From positions 260,757 through 324,756 of the forward strand of contig NZ_GG668576.1 in the NCBI RefSeq assembly GCF_000160755.1: a stretch of 64,000 bases of DNA, written 5' to 3'. The notes under the pieces are model-generated. The model was not told where the DNA came from. It searched no databases and saw nothing but the letters and a program-made list of their open reading frames with translations. This DNA is from Proteus mirabilis ATCC 29906. GTDB lineage: Bacteria > Pseudomonadota > Gammaproteobacteria > Enterobacterales > Enterobacteriaceae. This document shows, piece by piece, positions 20,340 to 29,361 of the stretch (positions within the stretch are counted from its first letter, which is position 1; each line of letters begins with the position of its first letter). The position numbers and the translations under genes were made by a program.

Positions 20340-21200
20340 TTAACCTACAACAGCCATTCCTACTGTCATATGTAAGCCATAGAATACGCCACGACCAATA
20401 AATTCACCAACAAACACCAAAATAAAACCTAACACCATTAAAGAAACAGAAGGATTATTTTTGCGTAATAACGGTGCTATCCAACAAGCTAACCCTAATG
20501 TTAGGGCAATCAATTTAATGCCCATTAAAAAACCGTAATCAGGAACTAAATCAACCGCTTTTTGTACGGAGGTTTGAATTGAACCCAATTCAAAGCCTTG
20601 AGAGGTAGCCACAATAGCACTGATAATAATGGCGATGACACTTAATAGCGGTAATGCACTAATACAATTTAAGTTAAAACCGGCAATACGCATTAACAGT
20701 GCCGCTAAAATAGGACCACCAATAAATGCGGTTAGTACGAAGTTAACTGTGGTATAGCCATTATACCAAGTAGGTACAGTATCAATTTGATAAACTCGCG
20801 AAATAGCCGTGATAAATAGCACCGCAAGTATCATGACAACCACTAGCCACAATTTACCTAATGCAGCAGGCATTTTATTTAACACACTAATTAGCCAATA
20901 TAGGCCACCTAAAGCAAAGAATGTGGCACCACTGGCAATTTCATTACTTAATGATGAATGACCAAAACGGATAAAAGAGTTAAAGGCACGCATTGGGGTT
21001 CCCATGTGGATCATGGAGAGTAAAAAACCAATCCCCATTAATAACCACAAACCAAACATGCTGTAATGCACTTTGCGATTTAACGCTTCAGGCAGTTTGC
21101 CTGAAAGAATGGCGCACCCCATAATAATAAAGGCGCCAGCCACACTTTGACCAATAACGGTAAAGAACATCAGTGGCCATTCATGTAATCCCATGCCCAT
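20340..21200 (-). CDS. dmsC: Dimethyl sulfoxide reductase membrane anchor subunit
   Basis: An integral inner-membrane subunit that anchors DmsAB and oxidises menaquinol. Eight hydrophobic segments are visible, with near-identity to E. coli DmsC at MGxGxHEWPLM, GSPMRAFN-like GTPMRAFNSF and the C-terminal ELIGRG-like EFIGRGVFYGLHMTVGMA. I choose the ATG at 21200: GAGGAGG lies 7 bases upstream and it yields 286 residues (E. coli 287). The longer open frame to 21242 would overlap dmsB with unrelated residues. It follows the dmsB stop directly. Confidence 0.94.
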   Translation of the reverse strand: MGMGLHEWPLMFFTVIGQSVAGAFIIMGCAILSGKLPEALNRKVHYSMFGLWLLMGIGFLLSMIHMGTPMRAFNSFIRFGHSSLSNEIASGATFFALGGLYWLISVLNKMPAALGKLWLVVVMILAVLFITAISRVYQIDTVPTWYNGYTTVNFVLTAFIGGPILAALLMRIAGFNLNCISALPLLSVIAIIISAIVATSQGFELGSIQTSVQKAVDLVPDYGFLMGIKLIALTLGLACWIAPLLRKNNPSVSLMVLGFILVFVGEFIGRGVFYGLHMTVGMAVVG

Positions 21201-21201
21201 C

Positions 21202-21819
21202 TTAAACCTCCTCTGGGTTAGCCAGATGCCCGGTGGTGTCACCTACAGGTCGGCTATTGGCATTTAATTTAAGAACAATATTCGGTTTAGTGTATTTCGC
21301 AGATGGAAGAGGGGCTATTTCAGCAAGATCACCATATTTAGCGCGTAACTCTTCAATCGGTGCCATATCTAATGCACGCAATGGGCAAGATCCGACACAA
21401 ATTGGCTTTTTACCTTCAGCAACACGCTCATAACAACCATCACATTTGGTCATGTGGCCTTTGACTTCATCAAACTGTGGTGCACCATAAGGACATGCCA
21501 TATGGCAATAACGACAGCCTATACACACTTCTTCATTTACCACCACAAAACCATCTTCGCGTTTGTGCATGGCGCCACTTGGACAGACTTTTACGCAAGC
21601 CGGATCGTCACAGTGGTTACATGAAATAGATAAGTAGTAAGCAAAAACGTTTTGCGTATACACACCATCTTGCTCGGTCCAATCACCACCGGCATATTCA
21701 TAAATACGGCGGAAATTGACCTCAGGGGATAAATTTTTAAAATCCTTGCACGCGAGTTCGCAGGTTTTGCAGCCGGTGCAACGACTTGAATCGATATAAA
21801 AACCATATTGCGTTGACAT
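21202..21819 (-). CDS. dmsB: Dimethyl sulfoxide reductase iron-sulfur subunit
   Basis: The electron-transfer subunit, with four ferredoxin-like cysteine clusters visible in order: CTGCKTCELAC, CNHCDDPACVKVC, CIGCRYCHMAC and CDGCYERV...CVGSCP. These would hold four [4Fe-4S] centres linking menaquinol oxidation in DmsC to the molybdenum centre of DmsA. Length is 205, as in E. coli. There is no signal peptide: it is carried out with DmsA by the Tat system. It sits in the middle of dmsABC, 11 bases after dmsA. Confidence 0.95.
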   Translation of the reverse strand: MSTQYGFYIDSSRCTGCKTCELACKDFKNLSPEVNFRRIYEYAGGDWTEQDGVYTQNVFAYYLSISCNHCDDPACVKVCPSGAMHKREDGFVVVNEEVCIGCRYCHMACPYGAPQFDEVKGHMTKCDGCYERVAEGKKPICVGSCPLRALDMAPIEELRAKYGDLAEIAPLPSAKYTKPNIVLKLNANSRPVGDTTGHLANPEEV

Positions 21820-21830
21820 AACCAGACTCC

Positions 21831-24275
21831 TTACGCCTTGACGACTTCAACAAGATTACTGTGAGAAGGATTACCCTTAGCAAGTGGTGAAGGGCGTTGG
21901 GTCGTTAACACGTTAATGCAACCTGCATGATCAATACGGTTACTGTCTGGGTTATACCAAGCCCCTTCACTTAATCCCACAACGCCCGGCAAAATACGTG
22001 GTGTCACTTTAGCGTTGATACGTACTTCACCGCGATCGTTATAAATACGAACTAAATCGCCGTGTTTGATACCACGTTTTGTAGCATCAACAGGGTTTAT
22101 CCAAATTTCTTGTGGACAAGCCGCTTTTAATACATCTACGTTGCCATAAGTTGAGTGGGTACGAGCTTTATAGTGAAAACCCGTCATTTGTAATGGGTAT
22201 TTATCCATAGCAGGGTCGCCATAGCTTTCAAAACCTGCGGAGTAGATTGGCAGTGGATCAATCACATCGTCTGCCGCTAATTCCCATGTCGCTTTAATTT
22301 CAGCTAATTGCGAAGAATAAATTTCAATTTTTCCTGATGGCGTTGTCAGCGGATTGTTGAGTGGATCAGCGCGGAATTCACGGTAAGCCACATGATGGCC
22401 TTGTGGATCACGTTTTTTAAAGATACCTTGTGCCCGAAATTCTTCAAAGGTAGGCAGTTCTGGTAAATTTTGACGAGATTGCTCATAAAGATGGCGTAAC
22501 CACTCTTCTTGGGTACGATTTTCGGTAAATTTCTCACCCACCCCCATACGTTTAGCAATTTCGCTGGTCATCTCATAGATATTGCGACTTTCAAAACGTG
22601 GCTTAATCGCTTGGTCAGCGAAAATCACGTAAGCCATATTCCCCGCAGAAGCATCCATACAGAAATCCATTTGCTCTGATGCCGTGCAATCTGGCAGTAA
22701 GATATCTGCATATTTTGCCGATGCGGTCATATGATTATCGATAACCACAATCATTTCGCATTTTTTATCGTCTTGTAGGATTTCATGAGTACGGTTTATT
22801 TCTGAATGTTGGTTAACTAAGCAGTTCCCCGCATAGTTCCAGACCATTTTAATAGGTACATCCAGTTTATCTTTACCTCGCACGCCATCACGTGTTGCGG
22901 TCATTTCAGGGCCACGTAAAATGGCATCTGTCCACATAAACATAGAAATACTGGTCGTGACAGGGTTAGTTAAGGTTGGCATACGGACAAAAGGAATGCT
23001 GTAAGAGCCTTCACGGGCACCGGTATTGCCCCCATTTATTCCCACATTACCTGTTAAGATAGCGAGCATTGCAATAGCGCGAGAGGCTAATTCGCCATTT
23101 GAACGGCGTTGTGGGCCCCAACCTTGAGTAATATAAGCCGGCTTAGCACCGGCGATTTCACGGGCTAATTTAACAATACGTGCCGCGGGAATGCCGGTAA
23201 TTTGTGCTGCCCATTCTGGGGTTTTGGGTTGACCATCTGCGCCATCACCTAAAATATAGGCTTTATAGTGGGCGTTTTTAGGTGCCCCTTCTGGCATCGT
23301 GGTTTCGTCGTAACCTACGCAGTATTTATCTAAGAAGGGTTTATCGACTAAATCTTCTTTGATCATGACATAAGCTAACGCATTAACTAAGGCTGCATCA
23401 GTACCTGGACGAATGGGGATCCACTCATCCTCACGACCTGCACCAGTATCAGTATAGCGAGGATCAATAATTATCATGCGAGCATCTGATTTTTCACGAG
23501 CTTGCTCAACATAATAAGTTACACCACCGCCACTCATACGTGTTTCGCCGGGATTATTACCAAACATAACAACCAATTTAGTATTTTCGATGTCTGAAGG
23601 ACTATTGCCGTCAGCCCATCCCCCATAGGTGTAATTTAAGCCTGCCGCGATCTGCGCAGTACTATAATCGCCATAATGGTTGAGATAACCACCACAGCAA
23701 TTCATTAAACGGGCAATAAGGGTTGCTCCTGGTGGCCAAGATTTTGTCATGGTGCCACCGAGGGTGCCTGTACCGTAATTTAGATAAATAGATTCATTGC
23801 CATAATCTTTTATCAGGCGTTTCATGGTGTGGGAAATAGTATCAAAGGCTTCATCCCAAGAGATACGTTCAAATTTACCTTCACCACGTTTACCTACGCG
23901 TTTCATGGGATAACGTAAGCGATCTGGATTATAAACACGTCGACGCATAGAGCGACCACGTAAGCAAGCTCGTACTTGATGGAACTCGTCGTAAACGTCA
24001 TTGCCGGTATTGTCTGTTTCAACGTACTTAATTTCGCCATCAACGACATGCATACGCAATGGACAACGACTACCGCAATTGACGGTACATGCACTCCAGA
24101 CAACTTTTTCTTTATTGGTAGATGTCGGCGCTGTTTGCTCCGAAGCCATGGCTTGGCTAAAGGGGAGAGATAATCCACCTGCCGTTGCAACTAATCCACC
24201 AGCAGCTCCCACTTTGACAAAGCGTCGGCGAGATAGGGGGGTGGAAAGTAACGTCATCTCTTTGATGTTTTTCAT
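21831..24275 (-). CDS. dmsA: Dimethyl sulfoxide reductase catalytic subunit
   Basis: The molybdopterin-guanine-dinucleotide enzyme that reduces DMSO or N-oxides during anaerobic respiration on the periplasmic face. The twin-arginine leader is clear (SRRRFVKVGAAGG, residues 15-27, cleavage near QAMA). Next comes the iron-sulfur ligand pattern CTVNCGSRC...CLRGRS, the molybdopterin region with GDYSTAQ, and the C-terminal dinucleotide-binding domain. Length of 814 equals the E. coli precursor. It is the first gene of dmsABC, and a long regulatory region upstream contains an FNR-like site. Confidence 0.96.
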   Translation of the reverse strand: MKNIKEMTLLSTPLSRRRFVKVGAAGGLVATAGGLSLPFSQAMASEQTAPTSTNKEKVVWSACTVNCGSRCPLRMHVVDGEIKYVETDNTGNDVYDEFHQVRACLRGRSMRRRVYNPDRLRYPMKRVGKRGEGKFERISWDEAFDTISHTMKRLIKDYGNESIYLNYGTGTLGGTMTKSWPPGATLIARLMNCCGGYLNHYGDYSTAQIAAGLNYTYGGWADGNSPSDIENTKLVVMFGNNPGETRMSGGGVTYYVEQAREKSDARMIIIDPRYTDTGAGREDEWIPIRPGTDAALVNALAYVMIKEDLVDKPFLDKYCVGYDETTMPEGAPKNAHYKAYILGDGADGQPKTPEWAAQITGIPAARIVKLAREIAGAKPAYITQGWGPQRRSNGELASRAIAMLAILTGNVGINGGNTGAREGSYSIPFVRMPTLTNPVTTSISMFMWTDAILRGPEMTATRDGVRGKDKLDVPIKMVWNYAGNCLVNQHSEINRTHEILQDDKKCEMIVVIDNHMTASAKYADILLPDCTASEQMDFCMDASAGNMAYVIFADQAIKPRFESRNIYEMTSEIAKRMGVGEKFTENRTQEEWLRHLYEQSRQNLPELPTFEEFRAQGIFKKRDPQGHHVAYREFRADPLNNPLTTPSGKIEIYSSQLAEIKATWELAADDVIDPLPIYSAGFESYGDPAMDKYPLQMTGFHYKARTHSTYGNVDVLKAACPQEIWINPVDATKRGIKHGDLVRIYNDRGEVRINAKVTPRILPGVVGLSEGAWYNPDSNRIDHAGCINVLTTQRPSPLAKGNPSHSNLVEVVKA

Positions 24276-25069
24276 ACATTACTCACTTAATTATATTTTT
24301 AAGAAGAAAAATAAAGAGCTTATATAGAAATTATTGTTATCATTTTTGTTAATAAATAAGCACGCTAACGTAAGATAATAAAACCCAACTATTAATGTGG
24401 ATATTACTTACTTATAAAAAGTGGTAGTTGCTTTACATCAAAGAAACATGATTTATTACGAAGGTTATCAATTGTCGCTGTTTTCTTAACCCTATGTATT
24501 ATTTAAAATTAATCAATTGATTAACATTGATATATAATTTAATACATATCGATTAATAAGAAAAAATAAACTAAATAACTAAAATAGCCTAATAAAGTCC
24601 AATTTATAATGTGTAATATACAGAATCATTAACTCATTATTTTTATCAATGATTACATCTGTGTTTTTTTTATTATTGTTATTTAACAAGTGTCATTTGA
24701 TATCGAGTAAACATTAAAAAAACGTCGGTTAGCTTGAACTGCGTATCAATAATCTCTTATGTAATAAAACAAATAAACCTTCATTTAACATGGTATTTAC
24801 AAAATAAGCTGGTTCTAAAATAGAACATTGAAAATCAATGCACTTATAATAGACTGATTTTTCTTACGCTTAACAAACTGCTCATCAGATAAAGATTCGT
24901 TTCATCTCTCATTTTCCAGCTATCACAATTGAATTACTGTTAAAAAAATGTGATCTAAGTTGTTCGGATTTGGTTTTGCTTCCGTTTTTGGTTTTTTGTT
25001 TTGAATGTTATCGCAAAATCATCGGCTGGATATCCTTATTCTCGTATTAATGATACGGAGGCACTTTAT
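24276..25069. other. Long divergent regulatory region, dmsA / catabolic operon
   Basis: About 790 AT-rich bases with no credible gene. It contains the FNR-like box at 24428, a palindrome TTAATCAATTGATTAA near 24509-24524, and a CRP-like left half-site AAATGTGATCT at 24946-24956 ahead of the DeoR-PfkB gene. The frame is open from 25001, but the ribosome site points to a start at 25070. Confidence 0.5.
24428..24441. promoter_or_regulatory. FNR-like box upstream of dmsA
   Basis: TTGCT-TTAC-ATCAA differs at one base from the FNR consensus TTGAT-N4-ATCAA. It lies about 150 bases before the dmsA start. FNR activation of dmsABC is established in E. coli. Confidence 0.5.
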
Positions 25070-26314
25070 ATGTTTTCAGAAGAAAGACGACAGGAAATCT
25101 ATAGCATTATTAGGGAACAGAAAAAAGTTAAAGTGGCTCAGCTAGCGGAAAGATTCAACGTCACATTAGAAACGATCCGCAGTGATTTGAAATACCTCGA
25201 AAATGAAGGGTTGATCAAACGTTGTCATGGTGGCGCCATACTAGGGAAACAAGAAATAAAAAAGATCAGTAAATTTAGTGATAGTTTTGATATCTCATGC
25301 TTACTACATGATTTATTGATCGTCAAAGAACATAAAAAGAAAACACCAGAAGGTAAAGTGTGTGTATTAGGCTCTTTTGTGGTGGACATTATTGCTAATG
25401 TTGATGCATTTCCTCGTGTAGGGGAATTGGTAAATTCAAAAGGAAACTCAATAGGTCCGGGTGGAAAAGGGACGAATCAAGCCATTTCTGCCAGTTTTTC
25501 TGATGCAAAAGTGCATTTAATTACCAAAGTCGGTGAAGATCATTTTAGTAAGTACGCTTATAAATATTTGCAAGAGAGCGGTATTGATTCATTTACTATT
25601 TTTCAAACAGAAATAGAGCCGACAGGTAGCTCAATTAGCTATTTAGCAGATAAAACCCAAAATAATATTACGGCTACCTATTTAGGCGCAAATAACACTT
25701 TTACCCTGCAAGAGGTCGATATCTCACTGCCTTATATTAGTGAAGCTGACGTGTTATTACTGCAAGGGGAAATTAATATTGATGCTAATGTGAAAGCCGC
25801 TTCTTTTGCTCATTCTATTAATAAAACCGTCATACTTAATGTCGCTCCGTATAGCGATGATTTAAAACAACTTTATTTATATGTAGATTTTATTACGTTA
25901 AACGCTTACCAAGCTTCAGATTGGTCAGGTATTGAAATTAATACGATTAATGATGCCAAGCAAGCCGTAGAGATTATTGCCGGTAACGAAAAGAAAAAAG
26001 TGATTATCTACATAGATGAATTAGGCGTGGTGTATTTTGATGGGAGGAATACTTTTCATATTCCGCCACTACCTTCTCTACGTGTTGATACGATGGCAGC
26101 AACAGATGCTTTTAATGGTGCATTTGCCTCAAAAATAGCCGCAGGAGGCACAATGCCAGAAAGTGTTTTATTTGCTAGTGCTTTCTTGTCTGCATTTATA
26201 GAACAAAAAGGGGTGACTTCAATGCCTTCACTGTCACAAGTACAAGCACGTCTTAAATTAAGAATTGAAGATATTCGACCACAAGTAATCTGCAATGAGA
26301 AAAGGTGCATATAA
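25070..26314 (+). CDS. DeoR-type HTH fused to a PfkB-fold domain, probable sensor-regulator
   Basis: The frame is open from 25001, but GGAGG 9 bases before ATG 25070 and the DeoR start MFSEERRQEIYSII decide the start (414 residues). Residues 2-57 form a DeoR helix-turn-helix (VAQLAERFNVTLETIRSDLKYLE). Residues about 96-395 are a ribokinase-like PfkB domain with GPGGKGTNQA (129-138) and DTMAATDAFNGAF. Two kinase signatures are altered: the NxxE magnesium motif reads NAYQ (278-281), and the GAGD/AAGD anion hole reads AATD (343-346), though the catalytic Asp remains. I infer a sugar-binding pseudokinase sensor that controls the operon. A weak active kinase is the alternative. The stop overlaps the next start (TAATG). 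Confidence 0.85.
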   Translation: MFSEERRQEIYSIIREQKKVKVAQLAERFNVTLETIRSDLKYLENEGLIKRCHGGAILGKQEIKKISKFSDSFDISCLLHDLLIVKEHKKKTPEGKVCVLGSFVVDIIANVDAFPRVGELVNSKGNSIGPGGKGTNQAISASFSDAKVHLITKVGEDHFSKYAYKYLQESGIDSFTIFQTEIEPTGSSISYLADKTQNNITATYLGANNTFTLQEVDISLPYISEADVLLLQGEINIDANVKAASFAHSINKTVILNVAPYSDDLKQLYLYVDFITLNAYQASDWSGIEINTINDAKQAVEIIAGNEKKKVIIYIDELGVVYFDGRNTFHIPPLPSLRVDTMAATDAFNGAFASKIAAGGTMPESVLFASAFLSAFIEQKGVTSMPSLSQVQARLKLRIEDIRPQVICNEKRCI

Positions 26315-27258
26315 TGAAAAAAACTCTCTTAGCTCTGACCCTATGCAGTTCTGTTTTTACTGTTCCTGCTTTTGCACAATGGCCTGAAAAACCTATTACG
26401 ATTATTGTTCCTTGGGCTGCTGGTGGCAATACCGATACCGTTGCTCGTTTAGCAGCAAAAGGATTACAAGAAGAATTAGGTGTGACGGTTAATGTCGTTA
26501 ATAAGACCGGAGGAAGTGGCGTTGTTGGACATGATGCTATTAAAAATGCCAAGCCAGATGGTTACACATTAGGTATTGCCACGGTTGAAATTGCGATGAT
26601 GCATCATCAGGGGATGACTAATTTAACCTATCAAGATTATACCCCGATCACACGTTTAGCGGTAATCTACGGTGGATTACAAGTTGCAAAATCATCGCCT
26701 TTTAATAATGCACAAGAAATTATTGATTATGCCAAAGCCAACCCAGGGAAATTAAAAGCGTCAGGGAGTGGATTAAACTCTATCTGGCATCTTAATAATA
26801 TTGGTATGTTACGTGCAGCAGGTTTACCTGATAACGCAATCCGCTTTATTCCTTCCCAAGGAGCCAGTGCGGCATTACAAGAGTTAGCTTCAGGGGGCGT
26901 TGATATTGTAACGTCTTCATTAGGTGAGGCTGACAGTATGGTCAAAGCCGGATTAGTCAAACATATGGCCATTATGTCTAATGAAAAATCGGCATTTTAT
27001 CCTGATGTTCCTCTCTTTAAAGAAGCAACAGGTTATGATTGGGATTTACAAGCATGGAATATGTTAGTTGCCCCTAAAGGACTTGATAAAGAAGCACAAG
27101 ATAAGCTTACCGCAGCAATGAAGAAAGTTTATGCTTCAGGTGAATTAGCTGAATTTGCTAATAAACAAGGATTTGAAGTCATTGAATTGTATGGTGATGA
27201 TGCGACACAATTTATGGCCAATGAAGATAAAAAGTTTGGCGAAATTATAAAAAAATAA
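26314..27258 (+). CDS. Tripartite tricarboxylate transporter substrate-binding protein (TctC/Bug family)
   Basis: A periplasmic binding protein for an organic acid. Signal peptide is residues 1-20 (MKKTLLALTLCS... to AFA). The mature protein opens WPEKPITIIVPWAAGGNTD, the standard TctC/Bug signature loop, and carries GSGVVGH and PDGYTLG. The ATG at 26314 overlaps the stop of the fusion regulator; a GTG three codons upstream is possible but less likely. The partners TctB and TctA follow. A hairpin right after the stop probably lets this gene be expressed more than the membrane genes. The ligand is unknown; the enzymes encoded downstream suggest a hydroxy- or sugar acid. Confidence 0.9.
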   Translation: MKKTLLALTLCSSVFTVPAFAQWPEKPITIIVPWAAGGNTDTVARLAAKGLQEELGVTVNVVNKTGGSGVVGHDAIKNAKPDGYTLGIATVEIAMMHHQGMTNLTYQDYTPITRLAVIYGGLQVAKSSPFNNAQEIIDYAKANPGKLKASGSGLNSIWHLNNIGMLRAAGLPDNAIRFIPSQGASAALQELASGGVDIVTSSLGEADSMVKAGLVKHMAIMSNEKSAFYPDVPLFKEATGYDWDLQAWNMLVAPKGLDKEAQDKLTAAMKKVYASGELAEFANKQGFEVIELYGDDATQFMANEDKKFGEIIKK

Positions 27259-27264
27259 CTGAGG

Positions 27265-27288
27265 AAACGGCTGATAATAGCCGTTTTT
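27265..27288 (+). terminator. Internal hairpin (partial terminator) between tctC and tctB
   Basis: AAACGGCT (27265-27272) pairs with AGCCGTTT (27279-27286) around a 6-nt loop and runs into a string of T. The TctB start codon at 27289 stands directly at its foot, and no ribosome site is visible between. Confidence 0.75.
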
Positions 27289-27723
27289 ATGCCTATGCTA
27301 AATCGTCATATATTATCATTTATATTTTGCCTATTTGGATTATTTCTTATTATTTATAGCGCCTATTCATTAGGTGATTTTAGTGAATATGGTGCGGCTT
27401 TTATGCCTTCACTAATTGGTGGAGGAATAATTATTTTTTCATTATTAGATATTTTTGCAAAAAAGCAGCAAATGGATACACCTTTGGTGACATGGCATGA
27501 AATAAAATTTGTGTTATTAATTATTGGTATCATTCTATTTTATGTGTTTTTTGCTGAATACCTTGGTTTTATTGTTACAGGATTTATTGTTATTGCACCA
27601 TTAATGATGAAATACGCAAAAGTAAAACCGATATTTAGTTTTATTATTTCTGCTGGAATTGTATTAGGCGTTTACTATTTATTTACCGCTGTACTGTTAG
27701 TACCGCTACCTCAATTATTTTAA
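27289..27723 (+). CDS. Tripartite tricarboxylate transporter small membrane subunit (TctB family)
   Basis: A 144-residue protein with four hydrophobic segments (about 6-24, 32-52, 61-82 and 96-140, the last probably two passes), the size and layout of TctB. Sequence conservation in this family is low, so the call rests mostly on its place between TctC and TctA. ATG at 27289 or at 27295 could be the start. It has no clear ribosome site of its own and begins at the base of the hairpin at 27265, so its expression may depend on upstream translation or readthrough. Confidence 0.85.
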   Translation: MPMLNRHILSFIFCLFGLFLIIYSAYSLGDFSEYGAAFMPSLIGGGIIIFSLLDIFAKKQQMDTPLVTWHEIKFVLLIIGIILFYVFFAEYLGFIVTGFIVIAPLMMKYAKVKPIFSFIISAGIVLGVYYLFTAVLLVPLPQLF

Positions 27724-27741
27724 TAAATAGAGAAAAACAGT

Positions 27742-29229
27742 ATGGATATATTTATTAGCGCATTAGCTTATATTGATTACACGACAATACTTGTTGTCGT
27801 CGGCGCTTGCTTATTTGGTTTATTTGTTGGAGCAATTCCGGGATTAACATCAACCATGGCAATTGCTTTAATGGTGCCTTTTACTTTCTTTCTTGATCCA
27901 ATTCCTGCATTAGCACTGATGATCTCCGTAGGTGCATCCTCGATATTTGCCGGCGATATTCCAGGGGCATTATTAAATATTCCCGGAACACCCGCCTCTG
28001 CAGCTTATACTAACGATGCCCATACATTGGTTAAAGAAGGTAAAACTAATCGTGTATTAGGGATGTCATTAACAAGCTCCGTTATTGGTGGGGTGATCGG
28101 CACAATTATTTTAGCGTCAACCGCTCCGTTGTTAGCCGAGTTTGCACTTAAATTTAGCTCTTACGAATATATGTGGCTTACTTTAATTGGATTAAGCTGC
28201 GCCACTATTGTTTCTGGCGCTCAAATTAGAAAAAGTTTGCTAGCACTGTTTTTCGGTATTGCTTTAGCCACTATTGGCTACGATGAATTTACAGGACAAG
28301 CCCGTTTTACCTTTGGTGAAGTCTCTTTAATGCAAGGTGTTAGTTTTATTCCCGCCATGATAGGGCTATTTGCTATCTCTGGTGCGATTAAATATTACGT
28401 CGATCGCTGGAAAGAAAAGCAAATTAAATTAGCAGTTAATACAGATAATAGCTCATATAATATTTTTAAAGGGGTGGGAAAGGTTGTTTGCCAACGTAAA
28501 GGGGGCATTTTCCGTAGTGGTATTATTGGTACATTGATAGGTGCTTTACCCGGTGCTGGTGCCGATATCGCTGCGTGGATCTCTTATGCAGTATCTAAAA
28601 AATTATCAAAAAAACCGCAAAAGTATGGGCAAGGCTCAGAAGAAGGTATTGTTGATGCATCAGCAAGTAATAATGCTAGTTTAGCAGGAAGTTGGATACC
28701 TTCATTGGTTTTTGGTATTCCCGGTGATTCTGCGGCAGCTATTATCATTGGTGTATTGTATATGAAAGATATGCAACCTGGACCAACTCTCTTTTTATTT
28801 AATCCAGATAAACTGTACGCCGTTTTTATCATTTTCTTTATTGCGAATTTAATCTTATTACCTATAGCTTTTATTGTTGTTAATTTTTTAAAGAAAATTG
28901 TTGCTATTGATAATGCAATTCTTTATCCAGCAATTATTTTATTTAGTATTGTCGGTTCATTTGCTATTACCAATACGATGTCATCCATTGTGGTTATGAT
29001 GGTGATGGGAGTTATCGGCTATTTTCTTCAACAGCGTAACTTTCCTATCTCACCGATTATATTAGGGATGATTTTAGGGCCGATGCTAGAGAAGAATTTA
29101 CTTTCTTCGTTGATGAAATCGGACGGAGAGCTAATTAATTTTGTTAATAGACCTATTTCAATTGTATTAGCCAGTGTTTTCCTATTAATTGTCGCTATGC
29201 AAATTAGGAGCGCATTTAAAACCAAATAA
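27742..29229 (+). CDS. Tripartite tricarboxylate transporter large membrane subunit (TctA family)
   Basis: The 495-residue permease. About 11 or 12 membrane segments are visible, with family signatures GAIPGLTSTMAIAL near residue 30, the loop GDIPGALLNIPGTPASAAYT (about 71-90), its inverted-repeat counterpart GALPGAGADIAAWISYA (about 268-284) and GIPGDSAAA. It works with TctB and the binding protein in sodium- or proton-driven uptake. It lies 18 bases after tctB. A 130-base gap follows before the DhaK-like gene, with no terminator seen, so the operon probably continues. Confidence 0.93.
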   Translation: MDIFISALAYIDYTTILVVVGACLFGLFVGAIPGLTSTMAIALMVPFTFFLDPIPALALMISVGASSIFAGDIPGALLNIPGTPASAAYTNDAHTLVKEGKTNRVLGMSLTSSVIGGVIGTIILASTAPLLAEFALKFSSYEYMWLTLIGLSCATIVSGAQIRKSLLALFFGIALATIGYDEFTGQARFTFGEVSLMQGVSFIPAMIGLFAISGAIKYYVDRWKEKQIKLAVNTDNSSYNIFKGVGKVVCQRKGGIFRSGIIGTLIGALPGAGADIAAWISYAVSKKLSKKPQKYGQGSEEGIVDASASNNASLAGSWIPSLVFGIPGDSAAAIIIGVLYMKDMQPGPTLFLFNPDKLYAVFIIFFIANLILLPIAFIVVNFLKKIVAIDNAILYPAIILFSIVGSFAITNTMSSIVVMMVMGVIGYFLQQRNFPISPIILGMILGPMLEKNLLSSLMKSDGELINFVNRPISIVLASVFLLIVAMQIRSAFKTK

Positions 29230-29361
29230 CTAATAAGCTATTTATTATTTTCAAAAATATACACATATTCTATCCAATACCAGGGAAAATGCTTCTTAAA
29301 TAATTAATTTTTAATTTAAGAGGGCAATATCCGTAGATAAATAAAAATATCGGGTGTTTTT

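Noticed and set aside
24509-24524. Palindrome TTAATCAATTGATTAA in the dmsA upstream region as a second FNR site
   Set aside because: The half-sites do not have the FNR 4-base spacing; in AT-rich DNA such palindromes arise easily.
25001-25069. Upstream ATG of the DeoR-PfkB frame
   Set aside because: The GGAGG site and the conserved DeoR beginning point to ATG 25070.
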